Positions 1 to 5,549 of a stretch of DNA of 15,452 bases are shown here, in pieces. A program made the translations under genes and the position numbers. Within the stretch, counting starts at the first letter, position 1; each line of letters opens with the position of its first letter. The notes beneath the pieces were generated by a model. That model saw only the letters and a program-made list of their open reading frames with translations, was not told the origin of the DNA and made no database searches. Source of the DNA: Gemmatimonadota bacterium. GTDB taxonomy: Bacteria > GCA-2686955. The stretch covers positions 1 through 15,452 of the forward strand of contig JALXCG010000584.1 in NCBI GenBank assembly GCA_026991065.1, given 5' to 3'.

Positions 1-370
1 CTCCCCCATCGCACCCCACCCCGCTCGCAGCGCCCACACCGGCACCGGCAGCGCCCGCGGCGCAACGCCGCAGCCGCGCTTCAATCAACCCGTCCAGCAG
101 AAAACCAACGGTCGCCGCCTCAACCGATCGCCGTCCCCGCGCCAGCGGCCGCGCCAGCAGCGTCTCGAATTCCGCGAAACTCATCCAGCCGCGCACCAGC
201 CCGGCGACCCCGCTGCGCGCCCCGCCCGCGCCACCGGCGGCCCTCTCGGCGGCCGCCAGACGCCGTTGCAGCGCCGCCTCCAACCGGTCCGCATCCGGCA
301 ACACCTGCAGCACCTTCGGCGTCTTCAGCCGCATCACCCCGGCGGGTGCCGCCACCTCCCCTCCGCTCAT
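1..370 (-). CDS. Hypothetical protein, C-terminus beyond the left edge
   Basis: The reading frame is open from an ATG at 370 to the left edge without a stop (123 codons visible). The ATG overlaps the TGA of the upstream ferredoxin-type gene by four bases (ATGA), a standard sign of translational coupling, and this is the main reason for calling it a gene. The visible part starts MSGGEVAAPAGVMRLKTPKV, is rich in Ala, Arg, Gly and Leu, and has a probable helical stretch around residues 25-45. It shows no signal peptide, no clear membrane segment in the visible part and no catalytic motif that I recognise. Residues from about 100 on become low-complexity Gly/Ala/Val. Function unknown. Its position suggests it works with the membrane iron-sulfur protein, but that is inference from coupling only. 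Confidence 0.6.
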   Translation of the reverse strand, partial: MSGGEVAAPAGVMRLKTPKVLQVLPDADRLEAALQRRLAAAERAAGGAGGARSGVAGLVRGWMSFAEFETLLARPLARGRRSVEAATVGFLLDGLIEARLRRCAAGAAGAGVGAASGVGCDGG

Positions 371-1425
371 CCGCGAATGTGCTCCAGTTGATCGATCACC
401 GGGTAGAGTTCCAGATACTCCGCATCGGTCGTGCCGCCCTCCCAATGCCCGCTCCAGCGCGCCGCGCCATACACAACGGCAAAAAGCCCCAGCACCAGCA
501 GGGCGAACACCGGCGCGCGCAGACGCCAGCGCCCTCCGGCCACGCGCAGACTGGTCGAGACGGGACAGGTCGCCACACAATCCAGACAGCCGGTGCACTC
601 CGCGCTCACAATCCGCCGCCGGCGCGAAATCGGCAATCGCGCCATGCACGCCTGGTCACACAGACCGCAGTCGATGCAGGCCGTCGAATCGCGCTGAATC
701 CGCACCGGCGAGACCAGCGAAAAGAGCCCCAGCCAGGCACCGTAGGGGCAGAGATAGCGACACCAGAACCCCTGCACCAGCACCGACGCCAGCGCCAGCA
801 CCAGCAAGACCACGCCGGCGGTGCTGCTCAGATGGGCGAAGAAGTAGTACATCTTCACGTCGCTGACGCGGTTATACGGCGCTTCGATGAACCCGTGCAG
901 CACCTCCGCGCTCATCCTCGCGATCACAGAGACGAAAAACCCCAGCAGCAGATACTTAAGCCCCCGCAGCGGCAGATCCAACCACCCCGGCAGAAGAAAA
1001 TTGCGCCCAAACAGGCGCCGCCCAAGCCGCGCCAAGACCTCGGCCAGGAACCCGATCGGGCAGATCCAGGCGCAGAACGCCTTGCGCAACAAGAACGCCA
1101 TCGCCGTAAAAAGCAGAAAAAGCACCGTCGCGGCCGGGTGAATCGGGTTCAGCACCCCCTGGTAGAGCCAATCGAGCGTGCCCATCAATCCGCTGATCGG
1201 CAGAAACGCCTCCGCCCCCGCGGGTCGCGGCGGCAGCGGCACCGCCCCCTGCTCCAGCGCGTGCACAAAATGCGCGAATCGCACCCCCAGGTAGATCAGG
1301 AAAAGAGCGAACCCGCCCTGCATCGCCAACCGCACAGCATAGGTCTTGCGGTTCTTGGGCCCAAAAACCGCCTCCCACCGGCTCCACTCCGTGCCGCCGC
1401 CAGTTGCTTCCTTGCCATGCACCAC
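367..1425 (-). CDS. Membrane-bound ferredoxin-type protein, NapH/NosR/YccM-like, two 4Fe-4S sites
   Basis: 352-aa polytopic membrane protein that probably passes electrons between a membrane quinol or redox partner and a soluble or periplasmic acceptor. Hydrophobic segments lie near residues 32-54, 98-116, 155-170, 198-222 and 303-322. Two CxxxCP motifs follow membrane segments (C118/C122 in CAWICP and C222/C226 in CRYLCP), a hallmark of the NapH/NosR/RdxA group. Two ferredoxin motifs follow: C250-x2-C-x2-C-x3-C260 and C277-x2-C-x2-C-x3-C287, each able to hold a [4Fe-4S] cluster. The start is GTG at 1425 (or the adjacent GTG at 1422), chosen because an AGAGGAG sits six bases upstream; there is no suitable in-frame ATG nearby. 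The gene lies 87 nt behind an unknown gene and overlaps the next one by 4 nt. None of the usual nos, nap or cco partners is visible, so the electron acceptor is unknown. Family assignment is strong; physiological role is open. Confidence 0.93.
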   Translation of the reverse strand: MVHGKEATGGGTEWSRWEAVFGPKNRKTYAVRLAMQGGFALFLIYLGVRFAHFVHALEQGAVPLPPRPAGAEAFLPISGLMGTLDWLYQGVLNPIHPAATVLFLLFTAMAFLLRKAFCAWICPIGFLAEVLARLGRRLFGRNFLLPGWLDLPLRGLKYLLLGFFVSVIARMSAEVLHGFIEAPYNRVSDVKMYYFFAHLSSTAGVVLLVLALASVLVQGFWCRYLCPYGAWLGLFSLVSPVRIQRDSTACIDCGLCDQACMARLPISRRRRIVSAECTGCLDCVATCPVSTSLRVAGGRWRLRAPVFALLVLGLFAVVYGAARWSGHWEGGTTDAEYLELYPVIDQLEHIRG

Positions 1426-1431
1426 ACCCGA

Positions 1432-1438
1432 CTCCTCT
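1432..1438 (-). promoter_or_regulatory. Ribosome binding site deciding the GTG start of the ferredoxin-type gene
   Basis: The minus strand reads AGAGGAG followed by TCGGGT and then GTGGTG. The near-ideal spacing to the first GTG (1425-1423) supports a non-ATG start. The ATG a few bases further on is in another frame. Confidence 0.7.
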
Positions 1439-1448
1439 GCAGTATCTC

Positions 1449-1472
1449 TTTACCCGCCAGTGTTTACCCGCC
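1449..1472. repeat. 10-bp direct repeat in the leader of the ferredoxin-type gene
   Basis: TTTACCCGCC occurs at 1449-1458 and again, identical, at 1463-1472, a 14-bp period. On the minus strand this is GGCGGGTAAA twice, ending just upstream of the Shine-Dalgarno of the ferredoxin-type gene and inside the 87-nt gap that follows the 267-aa gene. It could be a protein binding site or an mRNA element; two copies are too few to decide. Confidence 0.4.
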
Positions 1473-1512
1473 CGCGCCATGCCGGTCGCTCCCGCGCCCC
1501 GCCAGCGGCCTC

Positions 1513-2316
1513 TCAAGGACAAAGCGGCACCACCGCCGGTCCCCGCTCCCGCACCCGCGACCGGCAGGGCCCGGCCGACGTATCCAGAATCCGCGCCCGC
1601 CGAATGTAGCGCCGCGCCGCGTCGCTCTCTTCGGGCCGCGCCCGCCGGTGAAACACCATGGCGAAAGGAGTCCCGCGCAGGCGATGGATACCGAGCGGCA
1701 CGATATAACCGATCAGCAGCAGTGACGAGCGTTTTTCGACACCATGCACTAGGTTCGCAGACGCCGCTTCGCCGCCACTCCCGAACCGGCCCCCCGGTCC
1801 ACCGGATGACGCCACGCCAGCGCCCGCGCCGCCCGTCGCCGCCCGCGCCTCGGCGGCACGCCGCTCCTCCCGCCTCAACGCCTCGCCCCACGCCCCCGGC
1901 AGGCGTTCAATCGCCTCCGCCAGCGGAATCGCCCGCATCTCATCCTGCAGTGCCAGGGGGGGCTGCGCCAGATCCTGCCCCAGCACGTGGTACCCATAGT
2001 TCAAAGTGTCCCAGTGAATCGCAAAGGGCAGATCGACGCGCACCCGTTGACGCGCGTCAAGCCGCGGTGCATAACTCCCATCCTGCGTCACCCGCAGATT
2101 GATGCCCCAATCACCGAACAACAGCTTGGCAAAATAGTCCCGCCGCACCACGCGCCGCGCCAACCACTTGTAAACCCGGGTTCCGCCCCCGGTTCGCCCA
2201 AGCCACAGCCCATGCGGCAAGCCGCCCAGGTCAATCACTGCCGCCGCGTCATACAGGGCCGCAATATGCCGCACCGGCAGATTGCCGAACACTTCCAGGA
2301 TTTGCAGACGCTCCAT
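1513..2316 (-). CDS. Conserved-looking hypothetical protein (267 aa)
   Basis: I do not recognise the family. The protein begins MERLQILEVFGNLPVRHIAA. The first ~145 residues have a balanced composition typical of a folded domain, rich in Trp and aromatic residues (for example LPHGLWLG, LLFGDWGINLRV and the IHWDTLNYGYHV stretch). Residues ~158-186 form a Gly/Ala/Ser-rich linker. A second segment follows with one short hydrophobic run (SSLLLIGYIVPLGIHRLRG, about residues 197-215) and then a basic tail. There is no signal peptide and no metal-binding cysteine cluster. I prefer ATG at 2316 because GGAAG lies five bases before it; a GTG two codons earlier is possible. It is the first gene of a minus-strand unit with the membrane ferredoxin-type gene 87 nt downstream. 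The linker plus a different-looking C-terminal part could also mean a frameshift or a two-domain protein. Confidence 0.75.
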   Translation of the reverse strand: MERLQILEVFGNLPVRHIAALYDAAAVIDLGGLPHGLWLGRTGGGTRVYKWLARRVVRRDYFAKLLFGDWGINLRVTQDGSYAPRLDARQRVRVDLPFAIHWDTLNYGYHVLGQDLAQPPLALQDEMRAIPLAEAIERLPGAWGEALRREERRAAEARAATGGAGAGVASSGGPGGRFGSGGEAASANLVHGVEKRSSLLLIGYIVPLGIHRLRGTPFAMVFHRRARPEESDAARRYIRRARILDTSAGPCRSRVRERGPAVVPLCP

Positions 2317-2571
2317 CGGCACTTCCAGTGTTGGATTCTTCAGCGGACCGGGGCTTCGACCCCGCGCATCCGCCTGTTCCGCGGCGCAGCGGCAGGCGGA
2401 CGCAAGTGAGCATCATACACCCGATCCCGGCCGCAGTTTCCCCCAACCTTCGCCTGCCCACCGGTGTTCCGCCCGGCAAACTCCCGGCGGCGGCGAGGGC
2501 GCCGGCGGCTGCCGCGCCGACAACCCACATTTCCTCGCGCACCTGCCCGCAATCCACGCTACATTTCCGCC
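2317..2571. other. Divergent intergenic region between the 267-aa gene and yjbQ
   Basis: This 255-bp stretch should hold promoters for both directions. A perfect small hairpin, CGGGG-CTTCGA-CCCCG, lies at 2349-2364, about 33 bp upstream of the ATG at 2316, so it would fall in the 5' leader of the minus-strand gene. A TATGAT sequence on the minus strand (plus 2412-2417) resembles a -10 box, but I see no good -35 element at 17 bp. Before yjbQ only a weak TACATT is seen, too close to the ATG for a normal promoter with leader. The minus frame of the 267-aa gene stays open back to 2413 but offers no standard start codon upstream of 2322. Confidence 0.4.
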
Positions 2572-2991
2572 ATGCGCCAGTATCAACAAACCATCCAGAT
2601 TCAAGGCGAACGCCGCGGCCTCACCGAGATCACCGCCGCCATCGCCCAACTTGTCACCGCCGCCGAGATCCGCACCGGGCTCTGCACCCTTTTCGTGCAA
2701 CATACTTCAGCCAGTCTCACCATTCAGGAGAATGCCGATCCCTCGGCGCGCCGCGACCTCGAGAGTTTTCTCGAGCGCATCGCGCCCGAAAACGATCCAA
2801 CCTATACCCACACCGACGAAGGGGTGGACGACATGCCGGCCCACCTGCGCGCCATGTTGACCGCCACCTCGCTCTCGATCCCGATCACGGGCGGGCGACT
2901 GGCCCTCGGCACCTGGCAGGGAATCTTTCTCTGCGAGCATCGGCGGCGCGTCCCCGGCCGGCGGCTGGTGGTCCACATCGCCGGCGAATAG
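2572..2991 (+). CDS. yjbQ: YjbQ/UPF0047 family protein (secondary thiamine-phosphate synthase-type)
   Basis: 139 aa, matching the usual family length of about 130-140 aa. Family motifs are clear: VQHTSASLTIQENADPS (residues 42-58), the THTDEGVDDMPAHLRAML block (79-96) containing the conserved His/Asp residues near the predicted active site, and the C-terminal LALGTWQGIFLCEHR (110-124). YjbQ proteins are small soluble trimeric proteins; E. coli YjbQ shows weak thiamine-phosphate synthase activity in vitro, but the real cellular role is unsettled. The ATG at 2572 was chosen because the family begins at this point; the longer open frame upstream is Arg/Pro-rich shadow sequence. No good Shine-Dalgarno precedes it. 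It is followed 28 nt later by a 104-aa gene on the same strand, so the two probably form an operon. No thi genes are nearby. Confidence 0.93.
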   Translation: MRQYQQTIQIQGERRGLTEITAAIAQLVTAAEIRTGLCTLFVQHTSASLTIQENADPSARRDLESFLERIAPENDPTYTHTDEGVDDMPAHLRAMLTATSLSIPITGGRLALGTWQGIFLCEHRRRVPGRRLVVHIAGE

Positions 2992-3019
2992 ACCACGAAA
3001 AACAGAAGGCGGCCCCACC

Positions 3020-3334
3020 ATGCAGCCATCCCACCCCATCTTGCGCAAGCTGGAAGAGACTCCGATCGCGGAGATCACAGCGCCGGAGTTGGCGGCCACT
3101 CTCGCCGACGCGCGAATCCTCCAGGAGGAAGACACCGGCATCTGCGGGCCGATCCGGGCACTTGAGTTGGAGGGGGCGGTGCTACTGCAGGAGCAGACCG
3201 ACCAGGGCCGGATCCTGCTCCGACGGCTTCCCTCGGCAGCGGCAGCGCGTCAACTGATCGCCGAGCGGCTGGAGATCTACGAGCGGATGTGGGACGGCTG
3301 CGGGTGCAAGATCCACTACTTCGATGAGAGTTAG
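3020..3334 (+). CDS. Small conserved-looking protein of unknown function downstream of yjbQ
   Basis: 104 aa, soluble and acidic to neutral, with no signal peptide. It begins MQPSHPILRKLEETPIAEIT and ends with the notable motif MWDGCGCKIHYFDES, in which two cysteines flank a glycine (C94-G-C96) followed by a His/Tyr/Phe cluster. The spacing resembles a small metal or redox site but does not match a known motif that I can name. Codon-level composition and the Shine-Dalgarno-like GAAGG about ten bases upstream support translation. The 28-nt gap after yjbQ suggests co-transcription and perhaps a joint function. I do not recognise a family and assign no function. Confidence 0.72.
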   Translation: MQPSHPILRKLEETPIAEITAPELAATLADARILQEEDTGICGPIRALELEGAVLLQEQTDQGRILLRRLPSAAAARQLIAERLEIYERMWDGCGCKIHYFDES

Positions 3335-3719
3335 GATCGATTCATCGGGATGATGCACCCGCCCGGCGCTCCGCCCCGCCGGCCGCCCGTCGCAACGGAG
3401 CAACCATCTCTCCGGGCGGATCCCTCCTCGCCGAAACCGCTGCCCGGCCTCCATCCCGGCTCCCGGCTCACATCCCGCGCCAACCGTGGGTCACTGGCTC
3501 TCCCTCCCACAATTGAAGCAGCTCCCTCCGACCACAGCTTCAATTCGAGTTCACGCGCCTGCGAACCACAGCAGCGTTGCCCCTTTCCAGGAGCGCTCCC
3601 CCTTTCCGCACGGCAGTGGCCCCTCTGGAGCATCCGCGCTTTCCGTGGCATGGAAGGAAGTAGGGCCGCACCGCGGCAGTGGGTGTCGCGGCCAGGCCGG
3701 GTTCCGCGCCGCAGCACAA
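3335..3719. other. 385-bp convergent non-coding region rich in inverted and direct repeats
   Basis: The plus-strand pair ends at 3334 and the dynamin-like gene ends at 3720 from the other side, so transcription from both sides runs into this stretch. Notable elements: CCGCCC (3383-3388) against GGGCGG (3414-3419) with an inner GGAG/CTCC pair (3397-3400, 3410-3413); a perfect 9-bp inverted repeat at 3511-3545; the perfect palindrome GGAGCGCTCC at 3590-3599; and CTCCCTCC twice (3500-3507 and 3522-3529), 22 bp apart. None is followed by a clear T-run, so a classical intrinsic terminator is not shown. The minus strand is open over nearly the whole stretch, but its Arg/Gly-rich translation looks non-coding. 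The structure and style would fit a dispersed intergenic repeat. Confidence 0.5.
3511..3545. repeat. Perfect 9-bp inverted repeat between convergent genes
   Basis: AATTGAAGC at 3511-3519 is the exact reverse complement of GCTTCAATT at 3537-3545, with a 17-base loop. It lies about 175-210 bp from either flanking gene end and is AT-richer than its surroundings. It could fold as RNA in either direction and serve as a terminator or processing site, or be part of a repeat element. There is no U-tract after either arm. Confidence 0.5.
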
Positions 3720-5549
3720 TCAAAGTGCGGAATCGGGCCCCTGACCACGGTTGCGGATCGCCTCCAACTTGGCGATGGCCGCAGCAATCCGGGCGGCTTC
3801 CTCAGCCGCCACCCCCTCGGCCTGACGGCGCCGCTCGAGCGTGGCCCGGGTCGCTCCCTGTGTCGCGGCGATTGTCGCCGCCAGTCGCTCATCGAGAATG
3901 CGCCCGAAGCGGCGAAAAGTCACATCGATGCTCTGATAGGCGGTCCAGCGCAGATTCTCAACATTGCGGCGGACCAGCGCCTCCACTTGGTCAAAGAGAC
4001 GCTTGCGAATCCGCTTGTTGCGAACCGCCTCCGGCACCAGGCGGTCGGTCAGCGTGGGCGGGATCGGGTTCAAAGTCACCGGCCAGCGATGGGTGACCCA
4101 GGCGGGATCGGCAACCAGCTCGAAAATCTCCGTGCTTTCCGGAGCGGGCTGCGAAATCTCAAAAAGCTCCGCGGCTGCCGCCCGCACGGCGTCGACCAGG
4201 GCCGCCGCGCGCGCTCGGTGGGGCTCCAGCGCCGCGTCCATCCGCTGCTGCAGGTCGCTGGTGGTGCGACCGACGCGGTGTTCAAAGAAACGCGGAATCG
4301 CCTCTTCGATCGCCCCCTGCACCGCGGCTTCATTCACCCGGCCCTCGCGGGCCAAAGCAGCATGAACCACTCCCCGCAGGTATTCCCGCGCCTCCTGCCG
4401 AAGCTCGCTCGCAGCCACCTCGAGCTGCTCATGGAGCCGGCGCTGATCTCCGGCCAGCAGATCGCCGGCAGCGATCCGTTCGCGCTCCGCCTCGGCGATC
4501 CGCACGGCGAAGCTCGCGAGCCGTTGCTCCAACTCGGCGATCGACATCTCCAGAGCGCGCGCTTCGAGTCGCAGCCGCATCAGGGCGTCGTCCAGTGCGT
4601 CATCGGCCTTGCGCCCGATCGCCTCCGCGAATGCGGCGGTCTTGTCATTGGCGAGGAAATCCAGCAGGTGTTCCTCAACGCGCTCCATGCCGCTGCGCAT
4701 CCAGCGCTGGGCATCGCCGGTCTGGCGTCCGGCAAGCCCATCGCGGGCGGAAACCGAAAAAATCGGCGTCGTGGGCGGCAGTCCCACCTGTTCAGTGAGA
4801 ACCCGTCGCAGAAAGGCTTCGGCTTCGTGGCGCTCATCCGGGCCGAGGTAGTCCACTTTGTTCAAGAGGAAAAAGATGCGACTCACCTTGCTCCGCACCT
4901 CGCGGAGAAAAGCCACCTCGACCTCAGTAACCGGCGGATCAGCGGAAACCAGAAAAAGCGCGGCGTCGCACTGCGGGAGAAAGTTCAGGGTCGCCTCGGT
5001 ATTGTGGCGAAGGGTCGAGCCGATCCCCGGGGTGTCGATCAGCACCGCGCCGCGAGCCAGCACCGGTGCGGGATGCAGTACTTCGACCGAGACCACACCG
5101 CGCCGATTCTCCGGGTTGCCGGTTTCGGTCACAAACTCCGCCAGAAACGCGGCCAAAGCCGCCGCATCGGCGAAGCTACCGCCGCTCGGGGAGCGGCCAT
5201 CGGCAAAGTGTACACGGGCGCCGCGGGTGGTTCCCGGGCGCACAAAAGTGGGAATCGCGGTCAAAGGAACAACCGCGCTCGGCAGCACGGCTTCGCCCAA
5301 AAGCGCATTGAGCAGCGTGCTCTTCCCGCGCTTGAACTGCCCCAGGACCGCCAGGTGAAAACGCCCCCGGTCCAGCCGGCCGCGCAGTTCCCGCAGCCGC
5401 GCCGCCGGCCCGGAAAATCCATCGCCGAGCGCATCAAGCTGGGCAAGAGCAGTCGAGAGTCTCGCCTGAAGGTCACCCATGCTGGGCGAAGTGCCACCCA
5501 TTTTCGATCGCGGCGCGGGAGCGGGCTCCACGGGCTGTTCCGGCACCAC
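3720..5549 (-). CDS. Dynamin-like GTPase (bacterial dynamin family protein)
   Basis: 609-aa large GTPase. The G domain carries G1 GQFKRGKS (residues 70-77), a G2 Thr in PLTAIPT (95-101), G3 DTPG (172-175), G4 NKVD (230-233) and a G5-like VSARD (266-270). The rest is mostly long amphipathic helices (about 300-465 and 505-600) as in the stalk of bacterial dynamins. I see no clear transmembrane paddle, so membrane contact would be peripheral. Known relatives remodel or tether membranes using GTP. Translation probably starts at GTG 5549 or 5546, immediately after the TGA (5552-5550) of the ATPase gene; in-frame ATGs at 5501 and 5480 are alternatives with poorer ribosome sites, and the first ~23 residues are Pro-rich and dispensable-looking. 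The abutting stop and start imply translational coupling to the HerA-like ATPase. The family call is firm; the cellular role is unknown. Confidence 0.92.
   Translation of the reverse strand: MVPEQPVEPAPAPRSKMGGTSPSMGDLQARLSTALAQLDALGDGFSGPAARLRELRGRLDRGRFHLAVLGQFKRGKSTLLNALLGEAVLPSAVVPLTAIPTFVRPGTTRGARVHFADGRSPSGGSFADAAALAAFLAEFVTETGNPENRRGVVSVEVLHPAPVLARGAVLIDTPGIGSTLRHNTEATLNFLPQCDAALFLVSADPPVTEVEVAFLREVRSKVSRIFFLLNKVDYLGPDERHEAEAFLRRVLTEQVGLPPTTPIFSVSARDGLAGRQTGDAQRWMRSGMERVEEHLLDFLANDKTAAFAEAIGRKADDALDDALMRLRLEARALEMSIAELEQRLASFAVRIAEAERERIAAGDLLAGDQRRLHEQLEVAASELRQEAREYLRGVVHAALAREGRVNEAAVQGAIEEAIPRFFEHRVGRTTSDLQQRMDAALEPHRARAAALVDAVRAAAAELFEISQPAPESTEIFELVADPAWVTHRWPVTLNPIPPTLTDRLVPEAVRNKRIRKRLFDQVEALVRRNVENLRWTAYQSIDVTFRRFGRILDERLAATIAATQGATRATLERRRQAEGVAAEEAARIAAAIAKLEAIRNRGQGPDSAL

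Noticed and set aside
346-1725. A 459-codon plus-strand open frame opposite the ferredoxin-type gene
   Set aside because: Composition is dominated by Arg, Pro, His and Gln, while the minus strand has clear membrane spans and Cys motifs.
956-1891. A 311-codon minus-strand frame overlapping both the 267-aa and the ferredoxin-type genes
   Set aside because: Gly/Arg/Ala-rich shadow in another frame; both overlapped genes have better protein-like sequence.
2249-2557. Minus-strand 102-codon frame in the divergent intergenic region with a signal-peptide-like Ala-rich start
   Set aside because: It runs into the start of the 267-aa gene in a different frame, has no ribosome binding site and loses protein-like character after the Ala-rich part.
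3331-3723. A 130-codon minus-strand open frame just downstream of the dynamin-like gene
   Set aside because: Arg/Gly/Ser-rich translation without hydrophobic core pattern or ribosome binding site; better explained as structured non-coding DNA.
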